A DNA stretch of 64,000 nt from assembly GCF_036226525.1 (NCBI RefSeq), contig NZ_CP108487.1, positions 7,192,001 through 7,256,000 of the forward strand. Direction: 5' to 3'. Position 1 is the first letter of the stretch. Each line of letters starts with the position of its first letter. Below the pieces are notes generated by a model. It did not search any database. It saw only the letters and a list, made by a program, of their open reading frames with translations, and was not told where the DNA came from. Below, in pieces: positions 1 to 8,298 of this stretch. The translations under genes and the position numbers were made by a program. This stretch comes from Kribbella sp. NBC_01245. GTDB lineage: Bacteria > Actinomycetota > Actinomycetes > Propionibacteriales > Kribbellaceae.

Positions 1-177
1 CTCCTTCATCCGCCGCCAGATCGCGGCCTTCAGGAACGCGGTGTTGACCGGGTCGGCGCTGGCGATCTCCAGCGAACCGGTCTTGGCCCGCATCGCGGCG
101 AGCGCCTTGCGAGAGGTGGCGAGATGGTCGCGCTCGGCGATCAGCGTCGAATCGGGTATCGGAACCTGGTCGGACAT
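1..177 (-). CDS. N-terminus of a probable HelD/UvrD-like helicase (partial)
   Basis: Only the first 59 codons are inside the window; the gene runs off the left edge. ATG at 177 is preceded by GGAGGG six bases upstream, so this is a real start. The peptide is helical and charged (LIAERDHLATSRKALAAMRA), then a stretch ending in FLKAAIWRRMKE. This resembles the N-terminal coiled-coil arm of actinobacterial HelD-type ATPases, which enter RNA polymerase channels to recycle it, but the nucleotide-binding part is not visible, so the family call is tentative. Divergent from the lyase gene to the right. Confidence 0.45.
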   Translation of the reverse strand, partial: MSDQVPIPDSTLIAERDHLATSRKALAAMRAKTGSLEIASADPVNTAFLKAAIWRRMKE

Positions 178-211
178 GCAGAGCCCTCCGCGTCGCGGCT
201 GAACAAACAGG

Positions 212-246
212 GGGTTTCCCGCCTTCAGGGGGTTCCGGGAAAGCCC
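212..246. promoter_or_regulatory. Inverted repeat upstream of the HelD-like gene
   Basis: Imperfect inverted repeat GGGTTTCCCG (212-221) and CGGGAAAGCCC (236-246) with a 14-base loop, 35 bases upstream of the start at 177. It could be a leader hairpin or an operator. It does not match the rifamycin-associated element described upstream of helR genes. Confidence 0.35.
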
Positions 247-349
247 AGCCACGTTACTCGACCGGGCCCGGCCGCTCCACCCAATTAACCGGGGCCGATT
301 GCGGACAGATCTCTCGACAGGGACGGCGGTCCGCCCTAGCGTCCGGATT

Positions 350-363
350 GGAAAACGTTTACC
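350..363. promoter_or_regulatory. LacI-family-type operator
   Basis: GGAAAACGTTTACC is a CG-centred near-palindrome with 6 of 7 pairs matched. This is typical of LacI-family sugar regulators. It lies 25 bases upstream of the rhamnogalacturonan lyase start, which would suit substrate-induced control of a pectin-degrading enzyme. No LacI gene is in the window. Confidence 0.5.
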
Positions 364-388
364 GCCTGAGCCTCCGAAGGATCCGCCC

Positions 389-2647
389 ATGACCTTCCGC
401 CGAGCAGCGGCCCTTGTCCTCGCGGCCGCCCTCACCACTGGCGCAGCTGTCGCCGGTACCGCCTACGCCGATGGCCCGGCCCATGCCCGCCCGCAACTCG
501 AGAAGCTCGATCGCGGCCTGGTCGCGACCACCACCAGCGAGGGCGTCTTCCTCAGCTGGCGACTCCTCGGCAAGGAGGCGACGGGCAGCACCGACAAGGG
601 TCTGACCGGGACCGACTTCAACGTCTACCGGGACGGCAAGCGCGTCGCCACCGTCACCGACAGCACCAACTACCTCGACAAGTCCGGCAGCGAGACCTCG
701 CGCTACCGCGTCGTCTCCGTCGTCAACGGCCGCGAGCGAGACCGCAGCGACTCCGTGCAGCCGTGGTCCAACGGCTATCGCGAACTCCCACTCCGCAAGC
801 CCGCAGGCGGCGTCACCCCGGCCGGTGAGGCCTACACGTACTCCGCCAATGACATGAGCGTCGGTGACGTGGATGGCGACGGCCAGTACGAGTACGTCGT
901 TCTCTGGAACCCGTCGAACGCCAAGGATGTCTCGCAGATCGGCTACACCGGCATCGTCTACGTCGACACCTACAAGGCCGACGGGACCCTGCTGCATCGG
1001 CTGGACCTCGGGCCGAACATCCGGGCCGGTGCGCACTACACCCAGTTTCTCGTGTACGACTTCGACGGCGACGGCCGCTCCGAGATGATGCTGAAGACCG
1101 CGCCCGGTACGAAGACGACGCGCTACGACAGGTCGGGGCAAGTCCAGTCCGAGCGCTACATCACGATGCCCGCAGCTGATCGCAAGGCGGGCTACACCAA
1201 CCAGGACGACTACCGGGTCAGTAAGACCGACTACTACGAGCACCTGGTCACGATGTTCCAGCAGTGGCAGGACCAGGCCGAGGTCAAGAGCGGTCAGTGG
1301 CCGGCGACTCTCGAAGCAGCCTTCGGGATCGACCAGCGCTACCAGTACCCGCTCAGCCGCGCCGACGCGACAGCACTGGTCGACTACTTCATGGACGTCT
1401 ACGCGCCTGCTCGCAGTACGCGCAACCTGCTCCGCAACTTCGAGGGCTTCATCCTCAGTGGGCCCGAGTACCTGAGCGTCTTCGACGGGCTGAGCGGCCG
1501 CGAGTTGCAGACCATTCGCTACGAGCCGGGACGTACGGACGACGGTCTCCGCTGGGGTGACTACGCCATGGCGCGTATCGAGCCCGGCAACCGCGTCGAC
1601 CGCTTCCTGGCCGGTGTCGCCTACCTGGATGGCTCACGCCCGTCTGCGGTGTTCGCCCGCGGCTACTACACACGTACGACGATTGCGACGTACGGCTGGA
1701 ACGGCTGGCGGATCACCAAGGGCTGGGCGATCGACAGTGGCTGGACCCCGATGACGAACCCGTTCAACGACGGCCCACACGGCCGGGACGGCACTGACCC
1801 GGAGTACGGGTCCATCACGACTCAGGGGTTCCACTCGATGAGTGCTGCGGACGTGGATGGCGATGGGAAGCAGGAGATCGTCTACGGCTCCGCCACGATC
1901 GACCACGACGGCAGCGTGCTCTACAGCTCCAAGGACGTCATGCCGCCTGGTAGTGCCACTCCCGGCGAGATCTCCCGACTCGGCCACGGAGACGCCATGC
2001 ACGTGACGGATATCGACCCGCAACGCCCGGGCCAGGAGATCTTCACCGTGCACGAAGGCGCCACCTACGCGCCGTACGGCTATGCCCTGCGAGACGCGGC
2101 CACTGGCAAGGTGCTCTACGGCGAGTACTCCGGTCGCGACACAGGGCGTGGCATGGTCGGCGACATCGTCCCGGAGGAACCAGGCCTGGAGACGTGGGCC
2201 ATGCGCTTGCGTACGGCGGATGGCGACGCCCTCGGCACTGCACAGCCCGGGACCAACCAGAGCATCCGCTGGGCCGCAGACATGACCACGCAGATCGTCG
2301 ACGGCGCAGGGACCGTCACGCCGACCATCAAGGACTGGCGGCGCGGCACCCTGCTCACAGCGACAGGGACTCTCACCAACAACGGCACCAAGGGCAACCC
2401 GTCACTGGTGGCCGACATCCTCGGCGACTGGCGGGAAGAGCTACTGGTCCGCACAACCGACAGCAACGCGATCCGCATCTACCTGAGCACCGAGGTGACC
2501 GACCGCAAGCTCTACACCCTCATGCACGACCCCCAATACCGCGCCGAGGTAGCCCGCCAGAACACGGTCTACAACCAGCCCTCCTACACCAGCTTCTACC
2601 TGGGCTCCGACCTCAACTGGTCAACAGTGCCGCTACCGGCCAAGTAG
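389..2647 (+). CDS. Secreted rhamnogalacturonan lyase, polysaccharide lyase family 11
   Basis: 752 aa. Cleaves the rhamnogalacturonan I backbone of pectin by beta-elimination outside the cell. Residues 1-27 form a Sec signal peptide (MTFRRAAALVLAAALTTG, cleavage after AYA). The mature part begins with a fibronectin-like segment, then the eight-bladed propeller fold of PL11, with repeated calcium-type loops DVDGDGQYE, DFDGDGRSE and DVDGDGKQE. The length suits PL11 enzymes of the YesW/YesX type. The frame is open further upstream, but ATG 389 has GAAGGA before it and gives a proper signal peptide. Monocistronic: a strong hairpin follows. The LacI-type operator upstream suggests sugar induction. 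Confidence 0.9.
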   Translation: MTFRRAAALVLAAALTTGAAVAGTAYADGPAHARPQLEKLDRGLVATTTSEGVFLSWRLLGKEATGSTDKGLTGTDFNVYRDGKRVATVTDSTNYLDKSGSETSRYRVVSVVNGRERDRSDSVQPWSNGYRELPLRKPAGGVTPAGEAYTYSANDMSVGDVDGDGQYEYVVLWNPSNAKDVSQIGYTGIVYVDTYKADGTLLHRLDLGPNIRAGAHYTQFLVYDFDGDGRSEMMLKTAPGTKTTRYDRSGQVQSERYITMPAADRKAGYTNQDDYRVSKTDYYEHLVTMFQQWQDQAEVKSGQWPATLEAAFGIDQRYQYPLSRADATALVDYFMDVYAPARSTRNLLRNFEGFILSGPEYLSVFDGLSGRELQTIRYEPGRTDDGLRWGDYAMARIEPGNRVDRFLAGVAYLDGSRPSAVFARGYYTRTTIATYGWNGWRITKGWAIDSGWTPMTNPFNDGPHGRDGTDPEYGSITTQGFHSMSAADVDGDGKQEIVYGSATIDHDGSVLYSSKDVMPPGSATPGEISRLGHGDAMHVTDIDPQRPGQEIFTVHEGATYAPYGYALRDAATGKVLYGEYSGRDTGRGMVGDIVPEEPGLETWAMRLRTADGDALGTAQPGTNQSIRWAADMTTQIVDGAGTVTPTIKDWRRGTLLTATGTLTNNGTKGNPSLVADILGDWREELLVRTTDSNAIRIYLSTEVTDRKLYTLMHDPQYRAEVARQNTVYNQPSYTSFYLGSDLNWSTVPLPAK

Positions 2648-2651
2648 CCGA

Positions 2652-2688
2652 AGTGCCGGTGGTCCCAGTCGTAGGGACCACCGGCACT
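2652..2688. terminator. Bidirectional terminator hairpin
   Basis: Perfect 15-base arms, AGTGCCGGTGGTCCC at 2652-2666 and its complement at 2674-2688, with a 7-base loop. It lies exactly between the convergent stops of the lyase gene (2647) and the XPB gene (2690). Confidence 0.8.
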
Positions 2689-2689
2689 G

Positions 2690-4330
2690 TCAGGCGAAGA
2701 GGTTTTCGGAGTCGATGATGGTGTAGGCGTAGCCCTGTTCGGCCAGGAAGCGCTGGCGGTGGGCGGCGAATTCGGCGTCCACGGTGTCGCGGGCGACGAT
2801 CGAGTAGAAGCGCGCGGTTCGGCCGTCGCCCTTGGGGCGCAGGACGCGGCCGAGGCGCTGGGCCTCTTCCTGGCGGGAGCCGAAGGTGCCGGAGACCTGG
2901 ATCGCCACCGAGGCCTCGGGCAGGTCGATGGAGAAGTTCGCCACCTTGCTCACGACCAGCCGGTTGATCTCACCCGTGCGGAACGCCTCGAACAAACGCT
3001 GCCGTTCCTTCACGGTCGTCTCGCCCTTGATCACGGGACAACCAAGCCGTTCGCCGAGCTCGTCCAGCTGGTCGATGTACTGACCGATGATCAGCATCGG
3101 CTCGCCATCATGGTGGTCGGCGATCCGCTTCACCAGGCGCGACTTGGCCGGCGTCGAGGCGGCCAGGCGATAACGGTCCTCGGGCTCGGCCGTCGCGTAC
3201 ACAAAGCGCTCGGTCTGCTCGAGGTCCACCCGAACCTCGATGCAATCCGCGGGCGCGATCCAGCCCTGGGCCTCGATGTCCTTCCACGGCGCGTCGTACC
3301 GCTTGGGCCCGATCAGCGAGAAAACGTCACCCTCGCGCCCGTCTTCCCGCACCAACGTCGCCGTCAGACCGATACGCCGACGCGTCTGGAGGTCCGCCGT
3401 CATCCGGAAGATCGGCGCCGGCAGCAGGTGCACCTCGTCGTACACGATCAGACCCCAGTCGCGCGCGTCGAAAAGCTCGAGGTGCGTGTAAACGCCCTTC
3501 CGACGCGTCGTCATCACCTGGTACGTCGCGATGGTGACGGGCCGGATCTCCTTGCGGGCGCCGGAGTACTCGCCGATCTCGTCCTCGGTCAAAGTGGTGC
3601 GCTTGAGCAGCTCGTCCTTCCACTGCCGGGCCGAAACCGTGTTCGTGACGAGGATCAGCGTGGTCGCGGAAGCGCGCGCCATCGAGGCGGCGCCGACGAT
3701 CGTCTTACCCGCGCCGCAAGGCAGTACGACGACACCCGAGCCGCCGTGCCAGAAGGCGTCGGTGGCCTGCTCCTGGTACGGACGGAGATCCCAGCCATCG
3801 GTGACAAGCTCGATCTTGTGCGCTTCGCCGTCGACGTAACCGGCCAGGTCCTCCGCGGGCCAGCCGAGCTTCAGCAGGGTCTGCTTGAGATGACCGCGCT
3901 CGGACGGATGCACCAGCACCGTGTCCTCGTCGATCCGCGCACCCAGCAGGGGCTTGATCTTCGCGCTGCGCAGCACTTCCTCGAGCACGGGCCGGTCGGT
4001 GCTGACCAGGATGAGGCCGTGGTCCGGGTGCTTCTCGAGCCGGAGCCGCCCGTACCGGTCGAGGGTCTCGGCGATGTCGACCAGCAGCGAGTGCGGCACG
4101 GGATACCGGCTGAACCGCAGCAGTACGTCGATGACCTGCTCGGCGTCATGCCCGGCGGCGCGCGCGTTCCACAGGCCGAGCGGGGTGAGGCGGTACGTGT
4201 GCACGTGCTCCGGCGCACGCTCCAGCTCGGCGAACGGCGCGATCGCCTTGCGGCAGTCGGTCGCCTCGGGATGGGCGGTCTCCAGCAGCAGTGTCTTGTC
4301 GGACTGGACGATCAACGGTCCGTCGGTCAC
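2690..4330 (-). CDS. xpb: XPB/ERCC3-type DNA repair helicase
   Basis: 546 aa, a superfamily 2 3'-5' DNA helicase. An N-terminal damage-recognition-like region (1-170) is followed by Walker A LPCGAGKT (203-210), the DEVH box (298-301), and a C-terminal helicase lobe with QRLGRVLRPKGDGRTARFYS. The length fits bacterial XPB (about 540-560 aa). I chose GTG at 4330 because AGGAG lies 7 bases upstream. An upstream in-frame ATG would translate the 12-base tandem repeats and lacks a ribosome site. The helicase-associated partner lies 106 bases upstream on the same strand, the arrangement also seen in mycobacteria (Rv0861c-Rv0862c). The role in bacterial repair remains poorly defined. Confidence 0.93.
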   Translation of the reverse strand: MTDGPLIVQSDKTLLLETAHPEATDCRKAIAPFAELERAPEHVHTYRLTPLGLWNARAAGHDAEQVIDVLLRFSRYPVPHSLLVDIAETLDRYGRLRLEKHPDHGLILVSTDRPVLEEVLRSAKIKPLLGARIDEDTVLVHPSERGHLKQTLLKLGWPAEDLAGYVDGEAHKIELVTDGWDLRPYQEQATDAFWHGGSGVVVLPCGAGKTIVGAASMARASATTLILVTNTVSARQWKDELLKRTTLTEDEIGEYSGARKEIRPVTIATYQVMTTRRKGVYTHLELFDARDWGLIVYDEVHLLPAPIFRMTADLQTRRRIGLTATLVREDGREGDVFSLIGPKRYDAPWKDIEAQGWIAPADCIEVRVDLEQTERFVYATAEPEDRYRLAASTPAKSRLVKRIADHHDGEPMLIIGQYIDQLDELGERLGCPVIKGETTVKERQRLFEAFRTGEINRLVVSKVANFSIDLPEASVAIQVSGTFGSRQEEAQRLGRVLRPKGDGRTARFYSIVARDTVDAEFAAHRQRFLAEQGYAYTIIDSENLFA

Positions 4331-4345
4331 TGCGGGTCTCCTGTC

Positions 4346-4381
4346 AAACGACAACTCAAACGACAACTCGAACGACAACGT
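4346..4381 (-). repeat. 12-base tandem repeat just upstream of xpb
   Basis: Three 12-base units (AAACGACAACTC twice, then GAACGACAACGT) abut the xpb ribosome site. On the coding strand they place three TTGTCGTT blocks in phase, followed by TTGACAGGAG. TTGTC is the conserved -35 element of PafBC (RecA-independent) damage promoters in mycobacteria, so a regulatory reading is possible, but no clear TANNNT element follows. Confidence 0.6.
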
Positions 4382-4436
4382 GGGGCAAACGAGCGTGTGC
4401 CCGACCTACCAGTCTGCCTGATGCCGCAAAACGCGG

Positions 4437-6716
4437 TCAGCTCTCCACCAACCGGGCGGCCGCGATCCGGTGCAGCGCGTACGTCCGCGGCTGGTCGGCG
4501 TCCACGTCGTACGCCGTGAGCCAGCCGTCCGCCACCCGGACCGGCTCCACGATCCGCTCGGACGCCTCGCCGTTGTGGTCGACGTACGAGATCCAGGTCC
4601 GGACGCCCGCCTCGGCCGCATTACCGAGCACGCCGATCGTTTCCGCGGGCGCGGCCAGCACGTCGGGGGCGCCGCCTTCGGGTCGATCGTCCGCGAGCCG
4701 ATCGCCGACCCGGACGTTCTCCAGGACGGCCTTGACCTGGTCCTCGGTCAGCTCGATCGTGCTGTCGGCGAAGTCCCGACTGGTACGGCGCCGAACCGGC
4801 CGGCCTCGTCGCGGCGCCGGCGCGGTGATGTGCACGACACCGTCGAACGTCTCGGCCAACGGCGTGAAACCCGCATCGCGCAACCGCGTCAGCACCTGGT
4901 CGGGGGAGGCGGGCGAGACCAGCACGGTCGGCGCCAGCCGGCGGAACCGCACGCCCGGCATCGTCGTACCGAGTAGTCGCGTGATGACGTCCTCATCATC
5001 ACAGCGCAGGTACGTCGAGGCCGCGCCGATCCGCAGCACGCCATGCCGCCGGGCCACGTCGTCGATGAGATAGCTGAGGGGTTGCGGAACCGGCGTACGC
5101 GAGTGCTCGGTCAACCACGCGTGCAGCTGCGCACTGGTCCGGCCGAGATCGAAGGCCCGGCGGATCGAACCCTCGCTGAACCGGAAAACCCCGCCACCAC
5201 CATGCGATTCCGCGTCGGCCATCGCGGCCAGCTCGTCTTGCACCGAACGGACCAGCGGCCCGGGCGCGACAGCGGTGAGGTCGGCCTGGAGCAGCACGTG
5301 ATCGACCGGCTCCGGCACCAGCGGCTGGATCGCCTCGGCCAGGTCGGCGCCTTCGTCCAGCAGCGCATGGGCGTGAGCGGCCAACGCGCCCAGGCCGGTC
5401 AGACCGAGCAGCGCGGCCTCGGCGATCGTCCAGCGCACGAGGTCGTCGCGGAACGGGCCGCCGCGACGCGGGCGGTGCCAGGCCACCCAGGTGACGAGGG
5501 CGTCCTCGCTCACGGCCGTGCCCGGTTCGGCCAGGGCCAGACCGCGCATCGTCAGCAGGCGGATCTCCGGCGCGAGCAACCGCTCCAGGTCAGGCGCCAG
5601 CGCGTTGACCAGGCGCTCGCGCGCGGCCGCGGTGGCGCCACCGGTATCGCGGCGGCCGACCAGACCGATCGCGCGCTGACCCGCGAACCAGGCGCCCACC
5701 AGGATCGACCAGCGATGCGCGGTATCGAGTTCGAGCCAGTCGTCGTACGTTGCCGTGGGCAACCACAATTCGGTGTTGCCGACGTCGGCCGGTGCGAGCA
5801 GATCAGCGGCGTACGCGATCTCGAGCACCAGCGCGACCGTCTGCTCGTCGAGACCGAGACGTCCGGCCAGCGAACGGGTCTCGCGTACGCCGAGGCCGCC
5901 GGTCCGCAACACGGGCGGCGGTTCGGTGCCGAGCTGTTCGAGCGCTTGGTCGACGTGGCGGACGAGGTCCAGCGCGGCGCCGGCGGCGGCGCGATCCGCG
6001 ATCCCGGCCGACACCGGTCGCCCGGCGAGCGGCGGTGGCACGGGCTGGGTGGTGGCCAGCACGCGACCGCCGCGCAGGTGCAGCCCGATCTGGCGAGGCA
6101 GTACGACGGTGTTGGGGTCGCGCGGTACGACCAGCCCACGGGCCAGCAGGCGCTCGACCGGAGTCTTCGCGGACGCGATCGTGACCGGGCGATCGGCCTT
6201 CTCGACCGAACCCGTCGGCGGGCCCCAGGTCAGTTTGGCCAGCACCTCGCGAGCCTCGGGACCGGCGTCCTCGATCAGCTGGTCGAGATCGCCGAAATGC
6301 CGGGCAGTAACCGGACCGAGCCCGGCCGGCGTAGGCCCGAGCAGCTCGTGCACGGCCCGAATCGGCCGCAAATCGTCATCCGGCCCCCACACCAACGCGA
6401 GCCTGCGCAGCTCGGTCAGCCGCGGGTCCACGACCTCAGCCGGCTGGCCGACGCCTTCGCTGAGACTGACCAGATCGACCGGCTCTGGTAGTGCCGACAA
6501 GGCCTCCAGCAGGTCGACGCTGAACTCGTCCAGCCGGTTGATCGCTCGTGCCGCGGAAGCGTTGGTGGTGACGCGGGCCGCGAGCTGCCCGGTATCGGAC
6601 GGCATCGGTGACGCGAGATCGGGCCGATGGCGCAGCAGGTAGCCGAGCTCGTCATCGCCCCAGCCGCGTAAGGCCTCGGCGAGAGTACGTGGGCGGGTCC
6701 GCTCGGAATTGCTCAT
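4437..6716 (-). CDS. Helicase-associated domain protein, XPB partner (Rv0862c type)
   Basis: 759 aa if started at ATG 6716. The N-terminus (LAEALRGWGDDELGYLLRHR) and winged-helix-like repeats lead into the C-terminal helicase-associated (XPB/Ssl2-like) domain. No Walker motifs are present, so it is probably an accessory or DNA-binding subunit rather than a motor. It sits immediately upstream of xpb on the same strand; this pairing is conserved in actinobacteria and supports a shared repair role. The GGGAGGG next to ATG 6716 is too close for normal initiation. GTG 6725 in the same frame (VGGMSNSERT) is a possible leaderless alternative. Confidence 0.85.
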   Translation of the reverse strand: MSNSERTRPRTLAEALRGWGDDELGYLLRHRPDLASPMPSDTGQLAARVTTNASAARAINRLDEFSVDLLEALSALPEPVDLVSLSEGVGQPAEVVDPRLTELRRLALVWGPDDDLRPIRAVHELLGPTPAGLGPVTARHFGDLDQLIEDAGPEAREVLAKLTWGPPTGSVEKADRPVTIASAKTPVERLLARGLVVPRDPNTVVLPRQIGLHLRGGRVLATTQPVPPPLAGRPVSAGIADRAAAGAALDLVRHVDQALEQLGTEPPPVLRTGGLGVRETRSLAGRLGLDEQTVALVLEIAYAADLLAPADVGNTELWLPTATYDDWLELDTAHRWSILVGAWFAGQRAIGLVGRRDTGGATAAARERLVNALAPDLERLLAPEIRLLTMRGLALAEPGTAVSEDALVTWVAWHRPRRGGPFRDDLVRWTIAEAALLGLTGLGALAAHAHALLDEGADLAEAIQPLVPEPVDHVLLQADLTAVAPGPLVRSVQDELAAMADAESHGGGGVFRFSEGSIRRAFDLGRTSAQLHAWLTEHSRTPVPQPLSYLIDDVARRHGVLRIGAASTYLRCDDEDVITRLLGTTMPGVRFRRLAPTVLVSPASPDQVLTRLRDAGFTPLAETFDGVVHITAPAPRRGRPVRRRTSRDFADSTIELTEDQVKAVLENVRVGDRLADDRPEGGAPDVLAAPAETIGVLGNAAEAGVRTWISYVDHNGEASERIVEPVRVADGWLTAYDVDADQPRTYALHRIAAARLVES

Positions 6717-7019
6717 CCCTCCCACGATACGGCCCCCAGCCGCCCCTCCTCCCCACAAGCCACCGAACCGGGTGCCGTACACGCACACCGATACGACGTC
6801 GGGTGGGCGGAGAGATGCGCTTTAAGCTGACAGATGGGCCTTAATGCCGTCAGATAGGCCCGGCCAACCGGGTGTCGATGGGCTTAACCGAGTGGCAGTC
6901 ATCTGCCCGACACCCGTCACGAACAGCTCAACCCGCTTCCACCCCGGTGCTGCCGCCCGAGCCATAGCCTTCCCCACAACCACCAGAAGCCACGGCTGCC
7001 CACTCATGTTCAGCCCTCG
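6717..7019. other. Gene-free 303-base region with short repeats
   Basis: Lies between the start of the helicase-associated gene and the stop of the GNAT gene, both minus strand. It holds a direct repeat CTGACAGATGGGCC (6827-6840) and CCGTCAGATAGGCC (6847-6860), 20 bases apart, and inverted nonamers CGGGTGTCG (6869-6877) and CGACACCCG (6909-6917). These may be promoter or operator parts for the xpb operon. I see no credible small gene. Confidence 0.4.
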
Positions 7020-7847
7020 CTATTCGGCGGCGCCGGCGTGGCCGATTCGGTGGAAGCCGAGGCGTTCGTAGACGGCGGCTACGGCGTCGCTTTGGGCTGA
7101 GAGGAGGACGGTTTGGATGCCGGAGTCGTACGCATTTTGGACCAGGCCGCTCGTCACCGCGGCGGCGAGGCCTTGGCGGCGCATGGACGGCAGGGTGGCG
7201 ACGGCGACGATTTCGGTGCTGTCCTTGACCGGCTGGTGCGCGCCGCTCGCGACGATGCCGTCGGGGCCGAACGCCGCGACCGTGACGGTCACACCGGACT
7301 TGGCGCGGGACAACTGCGACTCCACCCGTTCCGCGGTAAGCGAGAGCGCCACCTCGTCCCGTTCGGCGATCCCGGCCGGGCCGATCGCGGTGGTCGGGTC
7401 CGAGAAGGCCAGTTCCGCGACAGCCCGAGACTGCGCGTACTCGGCCTCCACGAAGTCCAACGACCGTACGGTGAACGCGTCGGGCGGAAGCGCGACCGGC
7501 TTGAAGTCAGCCCGGTCGAGCACCAATAGCGGGTGCTCCGTGACCGTCAGACCCGCCTCGCGAGCGGCCGGCCCGAGCGAGGGGCAGACCTCCATGACCC
7601 ACTCGATGGCCAGCGGTACGTCGTACTCGGCACAAGCCGAACGCAGCAGCTCGATATCGGCCGCGGTGACCTGCTGCCCGGCGCGGGGACGCGCGTAGTA
7701 CGGCCAGCTGATGGTCGAGCGGAACAACGTGAACGGGCCGACCTCGATCTCGGTCGACCCGGACAGCGGTACGGCGTGCAGGTATTCGTTCACGTGCTCG
7801 AGCAAAGCGGCTCCAACGATCGGCGTTCCGACCGCAAAGCGAACCAC
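7020..7847 (-). CDS. GNAT family N-acetyltransferase
   Basis: 275 aa. The C-terminal part carries the acetyl-CoA-binding GNAT core: a beta strand ending VAVATLPSMRRQGLA (the R/Q-x-x-G-L/A pyrophosphate loop), then the LLSAQSDAVAAVYERLGF helix-strand typical of motif B. The N-terminal half is not assigned. The substrate is unknown. The GTG start at 7847 follows a GGCGGAG that is almost adjacent, so initiation may be leaderless or coupled to the DUF427 gene that ends 23 bases upstream. Confidence 0.8.
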   Translation of the reverse strand: MVRFAVGTPIVGAALLEHVNEYLHAVPLSGSTEIEVGPFTLFRSTISWPYYARPRAGQQVTAADIELLRSACAEYDVPLAIEWVMEVCPSLGPAAREAGLTVTEHPLLVLDRADFKPVALPPDAFTVRSLDFVEAEYAQSRAVAELAFSDPTTAIGPAGIAERDEVALSLTAERVESQLSRAKSGVTVTVAAFGPDGIVASGAHQPVKDSTEIVAVATLPSMRRQGLAAAVTSGLVQNAYDSGIQTVLLSAQSDAVAAVYERLGFHRIGHAGAAE

Positions 7848-7870
7848 CTCCGCCCGACCGGGGCAATGGG

Positions 7871-8242
7871 TTATTCGATCGTCAGCTCCGCCCGGTTGGC
7901 GTAGAAGGCAACGTGATCCTTGATTTCCGCCACGGCGTCGTACGGCGCCTCATAGGTCCAAACCGCGTTGACGCCCTGGTCGCCGATCGCGGGAATGCTG
8001 TAGTAGGACGCGTCGCCCTTGTACGGGCAGTACGTCGAATGATCGGTCCGTTTAAGCTTCGTGAAGTCGACGTCCTTGCGCGGGATGTACTGCACGCCTG
8101 GATAAGTCGACTCGCGCAACGTCAGCGCGCTTTTCGTATCGGCCAGCACCTTGTTGCCAATCCTGACGACCACCCGGTCGGCGTTCGGCTCGACCGTGAT
8201 GGGGTGGTCCGGACCCGGTACCAGCACCTGCTTCTCCGACAT
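7871..8242 (-). CDS. DUF427 domain protein
   Basis: 123 aa, matching the usual size of single-domain DUF427 proteins. Visible family features are the strand-rich core with TLRESTYPGVQYIPRKD, a STYCPYKGDASYYS segment and WTYEAPYDAVAEIKDHVAFY near the end. Function is unknown for the family. ATG 8242 has GGAG five bases upstream; the longer open frame has no ribosome site. It lies between the epoxide hydrolase and GNAT genes on the same strand with 56- and 23-base gaps, so is probably co-transcribed. Confidence 0.85.
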   Translation of the reverse strand: MSEKQVLVPGPDHPITVEPNADRVVVRIGNKVLADTKSALTLRESTYPGVQYIPRKDVDFTKLKRTDHSTYCPYKGDASYYSIPAIGDQGVNAVWTYEAPYDAVAEIKDHVAFYANRAELTIE

Positions 8243-8298
8243 ACACTCTCCAGTCCTCGACTGAAAGTTCCAACCCACGCACGACCGACGGGTATTCC

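Noticed and set aside
2759..4519. 586-codon open frame on the plus strand opposite xpb
   Set aside because: It mirrors the xpb gene in the phase that high-GC coding DNA keeps open. It has no ribosome site or recognisable domain, while the minus strand is clearly XPB.
6822..7007. 61-codon minus-strand frame in the gap before the helicase-associated gene
   Set aside because: No ribosome site, composition unlike neighbours, and it spans the short inverted repeat. Probably not a gene.
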